NCBI RefSeq assembly: GCF_000217815.1
Contig: NC_015707.1
Location: 310,001-374,000, forward strand
Direction: 5' to 3'
Length of the DNA stretch: 64,000 nt
DNA from: Pseudothermotoga thermarum DSM 5069
GTDB taxonomy: Bacteria; Thermotogota; Thermotogae; Thermotogales; DSM-5069
Below, one piece after another: positions 26,074 through 35,031 of the stretch; within the stretch, counting starts at the first letter, position 1; the number at the start of each line of letters is the position of its first letter. The notes under the pieces were generated by a model that did not search any database, had not been told where the DNA came from, and saw nothing but the letters and a program-made list of their open reading frames with translations. A program made the translations under genes and the position numbers.

Positions 26074-26666
26074 GATTTGTTGTAGGCGTCACAGGAAAAA
26101 TTGGGAGTGGAAAATCCACTGTTTCAAAATTTTTGGCTAAACTTGGGGCAACTGTCATCGACGTTGATAAGGTCGCACACGAGATACTTGAAACGGAAAA
26201 TGTGAAAAGACAGATAGTCGAAGCCTTTGGAAAAGAGATACTAACCGACGGAAAAGTGAACCGAAAGAAACTTGCTGGTGTGGTTTTTTCAGATAGTTTG
26301 AAGCTAAGATTGCTTGAATCGATCGTTCATCCTGTTTTGAGAGAAGAAATAGCAAGAAGAGTGGAAAAGTTAAGGGGTTTGGTAGTTCTTGATGCCGCAA
26401 TTCTTCACAGGATTGGCTTGGACAAGCTGTGTGACTTGATAATAGTTGTCACAGCACCTTTGGATAGAATTTTTGAACGTTTGCGTGCAAAAGGTTTAAG
26501 CGAAGGGGAAATAAGGCGAAGACTGAGTTTTCAAAACGATATCCCCTTGGAAGGAATCGTCGTCGATAACGAAGGGGATTTGAATTCCCTAAGGGAAAAA
26601 GTTGAAAAGATTTACCAACAAATTTTGTTGCCAAGAATATTTTCCAAACAAGGAGGTGTTTTTTGA
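26070..26666 (+). CDS. coaE: Dephospho-CoA kinase
   Basis: Final step of coenzyme A synthesis: phosphorylates dephospho-CoA. The 198-residue P-loop kinase has VGVTGKIGSGKSTVSKFL at the N-terminus, the DVDKVAHEIL segment and FSDSLKLRLLESIVHPVL near residue 72, as in other CoaE proteins. The TTG start overlaps the upstream small ORF, and the stop shares one base with the next gene's ATG. Confidence 0.93.
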   Translation: MRFVVGVTGKIGSGKSTVSKFLAKLGATVIDVDKVAHEILETENVKRQIVEAFGKEILTDGKVNRKKLAGVVFSDSLKLRLLESIVHPVLREEIARRVEKLRGLVVLDAAILHRIGLDKLCDLIIVVTAPLDRIFERLRAKGLSEGEIRRRLSFQNDIPLEGIVVDNEGDLNSLREKVEKIYQQILLPRIFSKQGGVF

Positions 26667-27925
26667 TGAAAAAGTTCATTTTGGTGGTTGCGCTGATTTT
26701 GGCTGTCACTTTTGCCTTTGCAAAAGTCAAGGTTACTTTCTGGCATGCCATGGGAGGAGGACATGGTCAGGCCCTTCAAGAGATTGTGAATTTCTTCAAC
26801 CAACAACATCCAGACATCGAAGTTGAGGCTATCTACATAGGAAATTACTCTGCTCTTCAGCAAAAGCTTCTTGCTGCTGCACAGGCTGGCGGACTTCCTA
26901 CGATCTCACAAGCTTATTCCAACTGGACTGCAAAACTGATTTACTCGGGAATCGTTGAACCTTTAAACCGCTTCTTGAACGACCCAGTTATAGGCATGAC
27001 TAAGGCAGAGTGGGAAGATATTTGGGAACCGATGAGGCTCAATTGCATGTGGGACGATACTCTCTACGCTTTGCCTTTCAACAAGAGCATATACGTTCTT
27101 TACGTCAACACCGATGCCCTAACGCTTGCGGGGTTAAGCATACCTGAAACGATTGGAGAATTGAAAAAGGCCGCGATACTTTTGACGGAGGATTTCAACG
27201 GTGATGGAGTCATAGATCAATATGGTTTTGGATTTAGATCAACCGTCGACCACTTCCAGGTGTTCTTGGCTCTCAACGGTGGTAGCATACTTCAAAAAGG
27301 TCCAGATGGGAAATGGAAGGTAACCATCAACAGTCAGGAAGCAAGGGAAGTTCTTCAGTTCATGCTGGAGCTCAAGGACAAATACGCGCTTGTTCAAGGT
27401 GGGTATTTGGATGGACCTTTTGGCGAAGGCAAAATAGCCATGTTCATAGAAACGGTTGCAAGCAAACCATACGTTGAAAGTGCTTCAAAGGGTAAACACG
27501 ATTGGACTTGGGCACCAGTTCCTGTTTGGAAAACAAGGAACGTTCAATTCGCCGGAACCGATGTAATTATGTTCAGCACGGCAAAAGAAGAAGAAAAGAG
27601 AGCTGCTTGGGAATTCATGAAGTTCTTGGTTTCACCGGAAATCACCGCATACTGGGCTGTCAAGACAGGATATTTGCCGGTTAGAAAGAGTGCCACCCAA
27701 ACGGCAATCTGGCAAAAATTTGTGGCAGAAGATCCAAGGGCAGAAGTTCCTTTGAAACAACTGGAATACGGTGTGTTCGATCCGCAGATTGGTGTCTGGG
27801 CCGAGATCAGGACCATAGTCAACACTATGGTAAGCGATGTTCTGTTTGGAAAGAAAACAATAGAAGAAGGTTTGGCGTGGGCTGAGCAAGAGATAAAGAG
27901 AGAGCTTGAAAAAGAAGGTCTATAA
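26666..27925 (+). CDS. ABC transporter sugar-binding protein (UgpB-like), orphan
   Basis: A 419-residue extracellular solute-binding protein. The signal peptide is MKKFILVVALILAVTFAFAK, followed by the typical VTFWHAMGGGHGQALQEIV strand-helix of UgpB/MalE-type binders. A DFNGDGVIDQYG segment (near residue 180) looks like a calcium-binding EF-hand loop. No permease or ATPase genes are adjacent; the terminator right after it makes it a stand-alone partner for a transporter elsewhere. It has a strong AAGGAGGTG site with the ATG at 26666. It is the second binding protein in this window, clearly distinct from the one at 18768. Confidence 0.9.
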   Translation: MKKFILVVALILAVTFAFAKVKVTFWHAMGGGHGQALQEIVNFFNQQHPDIEVEAIYIGNYSALQQKLLAAAQAGGLPTISQAYSNWTAKLIYSGIVEPLNRFLNDPVIGMTKAEWEDIWEPMRLNCMWDDTLYALPFNKSIYVLYVNTDALTLAGLSIPETIGELKKAAILLTEDFNGDGVIDQYGFGFRSTVDHFQVFLALNGGSILQKGPDGKWKVTINSQEAREVLQFMLELKDKYALVQGGYLDGPFGEGKIAMFIETVASKPYVESASKGKHDWTWAPVPVWKTRNVQFAGTDVIMFSTAKEEEKRAAWEFMKFLVSPEITAYWAVKTGYLPVRKSATQTAIWQKFVAEDPRAEVPLKQLEYGVFDPQIGVWAEIRTIVNTMVSDVLFGKKTIEEGLAWAEQEIKRELEKEGL

Positions 27926-27932
27926 AAAACTG

Positions 27933-27963
27933 GGGGGCGCAAGCCCCCTTTAAAATAATTTTT
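27933..27963 (+). terminator. Rho-independent terminator after the orphan binding protein
   Basis: GGGGGC, a GCAA tetraloop, GCCCCC, then TTTAAAATAATTTTT. Strong six-base GC stem with a U-rich tail. Confidence 0.85.
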
Positions 27964-27980
27964 GAGAATGGAGTGAAAAG

Positions 27981-28499
27981 ATGAAGCAGCTAGATGATTT
28001 TACGGTGGATTATATGGCAATTGGCGAAGATTCGCAAAGATTTTTGGATCTGATAAAACAGTTTGAAACAGAGGTTGGAAAAGCTGTTCAAATTTCCAAC
28101 AACCCTTATTTTGGAAGGCTTCATGTGAATGTGTATGTACTCGAAAAAGATGAGTATCCAACTTTAATCGCTTGGCTTGTATTTCACGGTGAAGAAGCTT
28201 TTGATAGGCTTTTGGAAAACGGAGCAAGTTTTGGCGAAACAAAACCTTTGAAAGAGCTTGAATTGGTTGAATCTTTTAAAAACGTCAAAACATCTTTGCT
28301 TTCTTTGGACGAAGTGGACGACGAGACGAAGATGATCATAATTGGTCCAGACAGTGTAACTTGTTTTGTCGAGTTTGATAGAGTAAAAAGTATGACAAGG
28401 GATCAACTTGCAAAGTTGATCGTGGCAAACTACGTCAAGAAAGTTTTTGGTGTTGAGAATGAGTACATGGTTAGAACCGATGACATATCTTTATTTTGA
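27981..28499 (+). CDS. Hypothetical cytoplasmic protein
   Basis: A 172-residue acidic protein that I do not recognise. It has no signal peptide or membrane segment and no obvious catalytic motif. Predicted to be mixed alpha/beta, with strands such as FGRLHVNVYVLEK and TKMIIIGPDSVTCFVEFD. The ATG has GGAGTGA upstream, and base composition matches its neighbours, so it is a real gene. It stands alone between a terminator and a tRNA gene. Confidence 0.7.
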   Translation: MKQLDDFTVDYMAIGEDSQRFLDLIKQFETEVGKAVQISNNPYFGRLHVNVYVLEKDEYPTLIAWLVFHGEEAFDRLLENGASFGETKPLKELELVESFKNVKTSLLSLDEVDDETKMIIIGPDSVTCFVEFDRVKSMTRDQLAKLIVANYVKKVFGVENEYMVRTDDISLF

Positions 28500-28528
28500 A
28501 AAGACGCAATGGTATAATCTTTTCGACC

Positions 28529-28618
28529 GGAGGCGTGTCCGAACTGGCTAAGGAGCCGGTCTCGAAAACCGGTGGGCCGTTGAGGCCCTTGTGGGTTCGA
28601 GTCCCACCGCCTCCGCCA
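28529..28618 (+). tRNA. tRNA-Ser (anticodon CGA)
   Basis: A 90-base gene with a 7-bp acceptor stem (GGAGGCG/CGCCTCC), G discriminator and encoded CCA. The anticodon stem CCGGT/ACCGG holds the loop CTCGAAA, so the anticodon is CGA, reading UCG. The long variable arm (GGGCCGTTGAGGCCC) marks a type II serine tRNA. The T arm is GTGGGTTCGAGTCCCAC. A TATAAT box at 28513-28518 lies 10 bases before the gene; the -35 region is weak. Confidence 0.97.
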
Positions 28619-28637
28619 ACTTTGCGGGGTGAGTTGC

Positions 28638-29480
28638 ATGAAGGTCATAGATAGAATTGAATGGATGAAAGAAATCTCTGAATCGTTAAGAAGAGAGAAA
28701 ACCATTGGGTTTGTTCCAACGATGGGCTATCTTCATGAAGGCCATTTGTCTTTAGTTAGAAAATCTTTGGAAGAAAACGATATAACTGTTGTGAGCATTT
28801 TTGTAAATCCAACACAATTTGGGCCAAATGAGGATTATGCTAGTTATCCAAGGGATTTAAAAAGGGATCTTGCAATGTTGGAAAGAGAAGGTGTGGATTA
28901 CGTTTTTGTTCCAACAGTTGAAGAAATGTATCCTGAGGGTTATTCAACTTACGTTGTTGAAGAGAGCCTCTCAAGGTACTTGTGCGGAAAGTCAAGACCA
29001 GGGCATTTCAGAGGCGTGTGCACTGTTGTCATGAAGCTTTTTAACATCGTTAAACCTCATAGAGCATACTTTGGTCAAAAGGATGCACAGCAGTTTCGCA
29101 TAATAAGGAAGATGGTCAAAGATCTCAATATGGATGTTGAAGTCATAGAATGCCCAATAGTTCGAGACCAGGATGGGCTTGCAATGAGTTCCAGAAACGT
29201 TTATCTTACACCTGAAGAGAGGACCCAGGCTTTATCTTTGTATAGATCCCTGAAAATAGCTGAAAACCTTTACAAAATGGGTGAAAGAAATGTACACAGG
29301 ATTAAAGAGAAAATGCTTGAATACCTTTCTAGCTTTGATAAAGTGAAGATAGACTACGTTGAAATAGTAGACGAACAGACTCTTGTACCTGTTGATAAGA
29401 TTGATAAAAAAGTCATCGTTGCTGTGGCTGCGTGGGTGGGTAAAGCTCGCTTGATTGATAACACTATTTTGGGAGAATAA
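28638..29480 (+). CDS. panC: Pantothenate synthetase
   Basis: Joins pantoate and beta-alanine using ATP to make pantothenate, upstream of CoA; coaE lies 2 kb away. The 280-residue protein carries the family motifs [42 protein letters not shown] and AMSSRNVYL. The ATG follows GGGGTGA at 6 bases; a GTG nine bases earlier is in frame but lies within that site. Confidence 0.97.
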   Translation: MKVIDRIEWMKEISESLRREKTIGFVPTMGYLHEGHLSLVRKSLEENDITVVSIFVNPTQFGPNEDYASYPRDLKRDLAMLEREGVDYVFVPTVEEMYPEGYSTYVVEESLSRYLCGKSRPGHFRGVCTVVMKLFNIVKPHRAYFGQKDAQQFRIIRKMVKDLNMDVEVIECPIVRDQDGLAMSSRNVYLTPEERTQALSLYRSLKIAENLYKMGERNVHRIKEKMLEYLSSFDKVKIDYVEIVDEQTLVPVDKIDKKVIVAVAAWVGKARLIDNTILGE

Positions 29481-29485
29481 GAAGT

Positions 29486-29968
29486 TTGATTCTGGATGTC
29501 TTTATAATTGCACTCTTGTTATCTTTGCTGCTAAAAAGAAGAATTTTCTATTTTGACAAGCTAAAACTCAAATTGCTTTATCTTTTTCCCATTCCTTTTA
29601 TCTTGCAAATCCTGCCCTGGTTCGATCAACGTTTACTTATGATAATTTCCTATTCAATTTTGTTTTTGATTTTCATTGTCAACCGTTCTATCAAAGGTTT
29701 TAAATACATCGCTATAGGTTCTTTGATGAATGCTTTTGTGATAACTCTCAACCAAGGTAAAATGCCGGTTTACGAACCACTTGCACGCTGGCTTGAGTTA
29801 AGACCTTCCTTCAGACACACTTTTTTTCCAGAGTTCAACGTCAAGTTGGTCTTAGGAGACTGGATTCCAGTAATTCTACCATGGGGCAGAAAATTTTTGA
29901 TCAGCCCTGGGGATATTCTGATATACATCGGAACATTTGTGTTCTTTTTGACTGTGCTAGATGATTAA
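29486..29968 (+). CDS. DUF5317 family membrane protein
   Basis: A 160-residue protein with about four hydrophobic segments. The family pattern is visible: NAFVITLNQGKMPVYEP in the middle and VLGDWIPVILPWGRKFLISP followed by GDILIYIG near the end. The function of the family is unknown. TTG start five bases after panC, so probably co-transcribed. Confidence 0.75.
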   Translation: MILDVFIIALLLSLLLKRRIFYFDKLKLKLLYLFPIPFILQILPWFDQRLLMIISYSILFLIFIVNRSIKGFKYIAIGSLMNAFVITLNQGKMPVYEPLARWLELRPSFRHTFFPEFNVKLVLGDWIPVILPWGRKFLISPGDILIYIGTFVFFLTVLDD

Positions 29969-29975
29969 ATTTTGC

Positions 29976-30725
29976 TCACTTCTCAAAAGCCCCACTTGTT
30001 CGCAATTCAATTTTGAATCGATACTTGTCTCCACGGTATATTGAACGAACGTACTCAATGCACCTGTTGTTGGTAGTATAGGTATAACGTTTTCGAAGCA
30101 GTGCACATGCTCCGGGATTTACAGAAAGCAATTTGGCATCGCTCGGGGAAATTTGAGTAACCTCAAACTCCTCCAACGCTCTCAAAAGCGGAATTTTGAG
30201 TTCGTTTCTGAGAAATTCATATAGGGATTCCTTCGACATATCTTTCTTCAAAATGTTTAATATTCTAACGTCCACAGAAGTGTTCAAATAAGCGCTTTCA
30301 ATTGCCACAGGTTCGTCGTTCATATATCTAACTCGCTTTAAAAGTATTATCATCGTTCCCGGTTCTAAACCAAAAACCTCCACAAGTTCACTTGGAATTT
30401 CCACAAGTTTGTTCTCCAAAACCAAGGATCTAACGCTGAAGCCTTCTTCTTTTGCTTTATCGGTAAAACCTTTCAATACGTTCATTTGCTCTTCCTCTTT
30501 CCTTCCAGTGATAAAGGTGCCCCTTCCTTTTGCACGAGTTATAAAACCTTCAGAGCGAAGCTCTTCCAAAGCTCTTCTTATCGTCAAACGGCTGACATTG
30601 TAAATAGCAACCAATTCAGATTCGGGAGGAATTTTATCCCCAGGCTTGTAGATTCCATCCAAAATTTTCTGTTTAAGATCCCTGTATACCTTGTAATACA
30701 AAGGAACAGGATAATCCTTATCCAC
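29976..30725 (-). CDS. GntR family regulator (HutC/UTRA type)
   Basis: A 249-residue repressor-type protein: winged helix-turn-helix at residues about 5-70 (PPESELVAIYNVSRLTIRRA) and a UTRA ligand-binding domain (about 90-235; EPVAIESAYLN, then the C-terminal RCIEYVRSIYRGDKYRFKIE). In NagR/YvoA-type relatives this domain binds amino-sugar phosphates. It is the last gene of the nagZ-murQ operon, so a MurNAc- or GlcNAc-derived effector is likely. I start at the GTG 6 bases after GGGGTGA. The inverted repeat at 33193-33219 upstream of nagZ is a possible target. Confidence 0.88.
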   Translation of the reverse strand: MDKDYPVPLYYKVYRDLKQKILDGIYKPGDKIPPESELVAIYNVSRLTIRRALEELRSEGFITRAKGRGTFITGRKEEEQMNVLKGFTDKAKEEGFSVRSLVLENKLVEIPSELVEVFGLEPGTMIILLKRVRYMNDEPVAIESAYLNTSVDVRILNILKKDMSKESLYEFLRNELKIPLLRALEEFEVTQISPSDAKLLSVNPGACALLRKRYTYTTNNRCIEYVRSIYRGDKYRFKIELRTSGAFEK

Positions 30726-30755
30726 TAACAATCACCCCTAAAATGATGATACCAT

Positions 30756-31661
30756 TTATTTTTGAGCTTTCATCAATTCTATAGCTTTCCTCAGGTTCGG
30801 CTCTTTTTGTATTATCTTCTGACATTCTTCAATATCTTTACCTGTAAGGATTGTCAAAATTGCAAGTTTTACGTTGTAACCTGCACGCTCTAAGTTTTTC
30901 TCTGCAACATCGCTGTCAACCCCGGTAACACGAGATACGATATTTTTAGCTCTTTCTTTGAGTTTTTCGTTCAAGACCATAACATCCACCATCAAATTGT
31001 CGTAAACTTTACCCATCTTTACCATCACTGTTGTGCTAATCATATTGAGAACCATCTTTTGAGCTGTCCCGGCTTTCATCCTGGTACTTCCAGCAACAAC
31101 TTCCGGTCCTGTTTCAACACTTATCACGACATCGGCAAGATTGGAAAGAGTAGGTTTACCAACGTTGCAAATCAAAATTGTTTTACAACCAAGTTGCTTT
31201 GCATATCTAAGTGCTCCACCAACGTATAAAGTTCTTCCGCTTGCTGTTAACCCAACTACAATGTCTTTTGAATTCAACGAGTGCCTCTTTAAATCCTCAG
31301 CTCCAAGTTCTTCATTGTCTTCGACTCCTTCGATGGATCTTGAAAGAGCCTCATATCCTCCTGCTATAACTGGTATTACGATACCTTCTGGAAGACTATA
31401 AGTTGGAACAAGTTCAACTGCATCTATGAAAGCAACTCGGCCACTAGTTCCAGCTCCAACGTAAAAAACCCTTCCGTTTGCTTTCAAACACTCCAAAATG
31501 AGATTTACAGCTTTATCAATTTCCTTCAAAGCATCTCGAACAGCCAAGGCTACAAGCGCGTCTTCTTCGTTTATGAGCTTTAGTATCTCAATCGTTTCTT
31601 TATTGTCAAGATCTTTCGTTTTTGGATTTGGTATTTCCGTTGGCAAGTTTGATATGTTCAC
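30756..31661 (-). CDS. murQ: N-acetylmuramic acid 6-phosphate etherase
   Basis: Cleaves the lactyl ether of MurNAc-6-P to give GlcNAc-6-P and D-lactate in cell-wall recycling. The 301-residue SIS-domain protein shows the MurQ signatures: GRVFYVGAGTSGRVAFIDAVE, the segment PVIAGGYEALSRSIEGVEDN, VVGLTASGRTLYVGGAL, and GSTRMKAGTAQKMVLNMIST. The GTG start has GGAGGTG and overlaps the nagZ stop by 4 bases. The D-lactate produced could feed the Etf-linked dehydrogenase encoded next door at 33284-36415. Confidence 0.96.
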   Translation of the reverse strand: MNISNLPTEIPNPKTKDLDNKETIEILKLINEEDALVALAVRDALKEIDKAVNLILECLKANGRVFYVGAGTSGRVAFIDAVELVPTYSLPEGIVIPVIAGGYEALSRSIEGVEDNEELGAEDLKRHSLNSKDIVVGLTASGRTLYVGGALRYAKQLGCKTILICNVGKPTLSNLADVVISVETGPEVVAGSTRMKAGTAQKMVLNMISTTVMVKMGKVYDNLMVDVMVLNEKLKERAKNIVSRVTGVDSDVAEKNLERAGYNVKLAILTILTGKDIEECQKIIQKEPNLRKAIELMKAQK

Positions 31662-33169
31662 CTTAACACCTCCACCGGCAGTTTTCCCATTGGTTTTTCC
31701 TGACCAAGAAGAACTTTGAACAGAGCTTTTTGAGAAACTAATTCATAACCGTAAGAACAAAGACCTGAAGCTTCGACGATGAAACAATCGTATGGATTTC
31801 TCATGGCAACGATCAAGAGTTTCTCAAACCTCTTTCTCAAATGTTCAACAAGGCTTTTTTGCCACTGTTGCAGATGTGCATTCTCTGTGAAGACAACGCA
31901 CCTTTTACCAGAGATCTCAGGCAATGGTTGATTTTGCTGGTGAACTACAAGTTTAGCTTTGAAAACCTTGGAAAGCTCTTTTGCCACCCATGGCACACCA
32001 GGTTCAGTTTCCTCGACTTGAACAAGCCTGCTGGTTTTCACAGTTACCACGAAATCATCTTTTTCAAGTTGCACAGGAACCATTTGATCTGGATCCTTAA
32101 CCAAGGTGATCGACTTTTGTGATATTTGTTCCATTATCTTCTGATGCTGCGTCGGGTCAAAGTTAAGTTCCGCGGGAAGTTCTTTCACGCCGAACTCGTT
32201 TTTGAATCTCTTGATTCTCTCAAAACTTTCGGTAACTCGGTTCATCAGCAAAGGTTCTTTTTCGATCATTTTCATGAGATACTTCTTCGCGGCAAGTTGC
32301 AAGTCAGGTTCGTGACAAACCGTCAAAACATCCACACCAGCTTGCAAGGCTTTGACAACAGCTTCTTCGACGGAAAGGTTCTTGGTAATTCCTCCCATCA
32401 AAAGATCGTCTGCAATGATAACACCTTGAAAGTTCAACCTTTTACGAAGTAGATCTGTCACTATCTCGTGGGAAATAGTCGCTGGAATTTTCTCGTTTTG
32501 TAGCTTTGGAAGATAAATGTGTGAAGGCATTATCGATGGTATACCAGTTTTGATCAATTCGATGAATGGAACAAGTTCCCAAGAAAGCAGCTCATCAAGG
32601 CTTTTCTCCAAAACGGGCATATCAAGATGCGCATCAACGTTGACGCTGCCTTTACCTGGGAAGTGTTTCGCACAAGCAGCGACCTTTCTTGAAGCAAGCC
32701 CCTTGTAAAAAGCTTGAGCGAATCTGACTACTTTTTCTGGACTGTCGCCGAAGCTTCTGACACCGATTTCAGGGTTGTTCGGATTGTCGTTGATATCAAC
32801 AACGGGTGCAAGGTTCCAGGTGATTCCGAAAGTTCTCATTTCTTCGGCAAGGATTTGTCCGGCGACAAATGCGTTGTTATCATCTTTTGTGGCAGCCAAA
32901 GCCATTGCTCCGGGACTTACGGCAAAGCCATCTCTAAGCCTTGTTACAATTCCACCTTCTTGATCTATTGCAAAAACAACATCGTTTCCAAGAACTTTTC
33001 TTACATCCTTTACAAGTTGATACAATTGCTTCGGTGATTCGATGTTTCTGGCGAAAAGTATCACAAAACCCGGTTTTATTTCTTGCAGGTGTTTGACTGT
33101 CTTGTCGTTGAATTCTTTTCCTTCGAAACCAACCATGAAAAGTTGTCCAACAACCTCCGAAAGCGTCAT
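31658..33169 (-). CDS. nagZ: Beta-N-acetylglucosaminidase, GH3, NagZ-like
   Basis: Removes GlcNAc from GlcNAc-MurNAc compounds. The 503-residue protein has no signal peptide, so it is cytosolic. The GH3 barrel (residues 1-335) contains WNLAPVVDIN, IGVRSFGDSP, the NagZ motif KHFPG at 168-172 with the catalytic Asp179/His181 dyad in VDAH, and the nucleophile region IIADDLLMGG (Asp254/255). A second alpha/beta domain of about 160 residues follows, as in the two-domain Bacillus-type enzyme; it ends in a region with no further motif I recognise. First gene of the nagZ-murQ-gntR operon, coupled to murQ. The ATG has GGAGG at 8 bases. Confidence 0.92.
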   Translation of the reverse strand: MTLSEVVGQLFMVGFEGKEFNDKTVKHLQEIKPGFVILFARNIESPKQLYQLVKDVRKVLGNDVVFAIDQEGGIVTRLRDGFAVSPGAMALAATKDDNNAFVAGQILAEEMRTFGITWNLAPVVDINDNPNNPEIGVRSFGDSPEKVVRFAQAFYKGLASRKVAACAKHFPGKGSVNVDAHLDMPVLEKSLDELLSWELVPFIELIKTGIPSIMPSHIYLPKLQNEKIPATISHEIVTDLLRKRLNFQGVIIADDLLMGGITKNLSVEEAVVKALQAGVDVLTVCHEPDLQLAAKKYLMKMIEKEPLLMNRVTESFERIKRFKNEFGVKELPAELNFDPTQHQKIMEQISQKSITLVKDPDQMVPVQLEKDDFVVTVKTSRLVQVEETEPGVPWVAKELSKVFKAKLVVHQQNQPLPEISGKRCVVFTENAHLQQWQKSLVEHLRKRFEKLLIVAMRNPYDCFIVEASGLCSYGYELVSQKALFKVLLGQEKPMGKLPVEVLR

Positions 33170-33192
33170 ATTCCCAACCTCCTTTGTTTTTT

Positions 33193-33224
33193 TCGAAATA
33201 TATCATATCACATTTTCGAGTCAA
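33193..33224 (-). promoter_or_regulatory. nagZ operon promoter with a possible operator
   Basis: On the minus strand: TTGACT (33224-33219), a 16-base spacer, TATATT (33202-33197). An inverted repeat on TCGAAA (33193-33199 and 33212-33219, reading TCGAAAT and ATTTTCGA) straddles the -10 and touches the -35, a position suited to repression by the GntR protein of this operon. Confidence 0.45.
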
Positions 33225-33230
33225 TATGTC

Positions 33231-33258
33231 TTTACAATTGGATCTTTGATGGTATAAG
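33231..33258 (+). promoter_or_regulatory. Promoter of the etfBA-glcD operon
   Basis: TTTACA at 33231-33236, a 16-base spacer and TATAAG at 33253-33258, with the etfB ATG 26 bases downstream. It diverges from the nagZ promoter, and the two share about 60 bases. Confidence 0.5.
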
Positions 33259-33283
33259 ATATGTACAGCAAGGGGTGTGATCG

Positions 33284-34075
33284 ATGAAAATCTTGGTTCT
33301 TGCAAAACAGGTACCTGACACTGACAAGGTCAAAATAGACCCAAACACTGGCACGATGATCCGTGAAGGTCTTGATGCGGTTATGAACCCGCTGGACATG
33401 CATGCCCTTGAAGTCGCTTTGAGAATCAAAGAGACTACAGGTGCTCACATAACCGTTCTGAGCATGGGACCAGCAAAGACAGAAGAAATGCTCAAAGATT
33501 CACTGGCATTTGGCGTAGATCGAGCGATTCTTCTTACCGACGCAGCATTTGCTGGTTCTGATACATGGGCTACAAGCTATGTTCTTTCCGAAGCCGTCAA
33601 GAGGCTAAAGATTGAATACGATCTTGTCCTTTGCGGTGAAAAGGCAACCGATGGAGAGACCGGTCAGGTTGGAATAGAGTTTGGTGTTCTTTTGAATTTA
33701 CCAATTGTGACGTACGTATCTCGGATTTTTGAGGTTTCGAAAGAATTCATTGTTGTTGAAAGAACAACTGAGGAGGCCTTTGAAAAGTGGAAGGTCAAAC
33801 TCCCTGCGGTGATATCCGTTTTAAAAAGCGTTGCAGAGCCAAGATTACCAACGCTAAACGGTAAGAAGAGGGCAATGAATCAAAAGATAGAAATCTACAA
33901 CGCTCAGACACTTGGCTTTAAGCCTGAAGAGATTGGGCTGAATGGTTCACCAACCAAAGTTATCAGGGTTTGCAACACCAAACTCACCAGGAACTGTAAA
34001 CTTTTCGTTGGAAAAGAAACTACAGTTGGCGTAAGAAAAGTTGTAGAACTTTTGAAACCGTTTTTAAGGAAGTGA
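33284..34075 (+). CDS. etfB: Electron transfer flavoprotein beta subunit
   Basis: A 263-residue EtfB/FixA protein starting MKILVLAKQVPDTDKVKID. The nucleotide-binding segment reads EKATDGETGQVG (near residue 120). As I know the family, a DG(D/E)T(A/G)QVG pattern goes with the electron-bifurcating type that binds FAD, while classic AMP-binding EtfB proteins read DDDxNQTG. The neighbours are EtfA and a GlcD-type dehydrogenase, so this is probably half of the Etf module of a flavin-based dehydrogenase complex in the cytoplasm. Own promoter upstream; two bases or less separate it from etfA. Confidence 0.93.
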   Translation: MKILVLAKQVPDTDKVKIDPNTGTMIREGLDAVMNPLDMHALEVALRIKETTGAHITVLSMGPAKTEEMLKDSLAFGVDRAILLTDAAFAGSDTWATSYVLSEAVKRLKIEYDLVLCGEKATDGETGQVGIEFGVLLNLPIVTYVSRIFEVSKEFIVVERTTEEAFEKWKVKLPAVISVLKSVAEPRLPTLNGKKRAMNQKIEIYNAQTLGFKPEEIGLNGSPTKVIRVCNTKLTRNCKLFVGKETTVGVRKVVELLKPFLRK

Positions 34076-34080
34076 TGAAA

Positions 34081-35031
34081 ATGCTTATGGTGATAAGTAA
34101 CAAGGTCGATAGAAACACGATAGAACTTTTAAGCAAAGCCTGTGAACTTGCGAATAGAAAAAACTTTGAAGTGTCATTACTGTTGATGAGTGCAATTCAA
34201 GAAAAGTTAGAGCAGTTGAAAGGATATGCCGATAATGTAATTTTAATGATCTCTAAGCAATTTGAAGTTTTCTCGCTGGATCCTTTTTTGGTAAATGCCG
34301 AAATGGTTGTAAGAAAATACCGTCCAGAGATAATCCTTTCCTCTGCCACCACCTTTGGTCGAACGTTGATGCCGGCTTTGGCTGCCAAGCTAAAAACAGG
34401 TTTAACTGCTGACTGCACCGAACTTGATATCGACGAAAAAGGAAATCTTCTTCAAACACGTCCTGCAATTGGTGGAAACGTCATGGCAACCATTGTAACT
34501 TCGACAAGACCGCAGATGGCAACAGTCAGACCAAAAGTTTTTCAGATAAATCCCCCAACAAAACAAAAAACAAAGTTCATTTTTGAGCAACCAATTTTTG
34601 TAGCTGACAGATGCGAACTTATTGGATACAAGGTTCGAGAAGAGGAAGCTAAGATCGAAGAGGCGGATGTGATAATTTCAGTTGGTAAAGGCTTAAGAAG
34701 GAAAGAAAATCTTGATGTGGTTTACAAACTTGCAAAATTTGTCAACGGAGCTGTTGGTGCAACGAGGGCCGTCGTTGAAGCAAAATGGCTTTCTTTTGAT
34801 CACCAAATAGGATTAAGTGGAAAGGTTGTCAAACCGAAAATCTACATTGCGGCGGGAATATCTGGAGCTGTACAACACCTTGCGGGAATGCAGACTTCTC
34901 AAACGATCATAGCCATAAACAAAGACAGGTATGCCCCAATATTCAAAGTTGCGGATATTGGAATTGTCGCTGATGCGTATTCAATTTTGCAGCAGATTTT
35001 GGAAGCGTTGGGAGATGAGAAAAATGCGTGA
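34081..35031 (+). CDS. etfA: Electron transfer flavoprotein alpha subunit
   Basis: A 316-residue EtfA/FixB protein. The C-terminal FAD-binding domain shows VGATRAVVEAKWLSFDHQIG, the segment KPKIYIAAGISGAVQHLAGM and AINKDRYAPIFKVADIGIVA. The N-terminal half has the usual alpha/beta fold (SSATTFGRTLMPALAAKL). No N-terminal ferredoxin-like cysteine cluster is present. Start is uncertain: ATG 34081 has AAGGA at 9 bases; ATG 34075 is possible. It pairs with etfB and overlaps the dehydrogenase start by 8 bases. Confidence 0.94.
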   Translation: MLMVISNKVDRNTIELLSKACELANRKNFEVSLLLMSAIQEKLEQLKGYADNVILMISKQFEVFSLDPFLVNAEMVVRKYRPEIILSSATTFGRTLMPALAAKLKTGLTADCTELDIDEKGNLLQTRPAIGGNVMATIVTSTRPQMATVRPKVFQINPPTKQKTKFIFEQPIFVADRCELIGYKVREEEAKIEEADVIISVGKGLRRKENLDVVYKLAKFVNGAVGATRAVVEAKWLSFDHQIGLSGKVVKPKIYIAAGISGAVQHLAGMQTSQTIIAINKDRYAPIFKVADIGIVADAYSILQQILEALGDEKNA

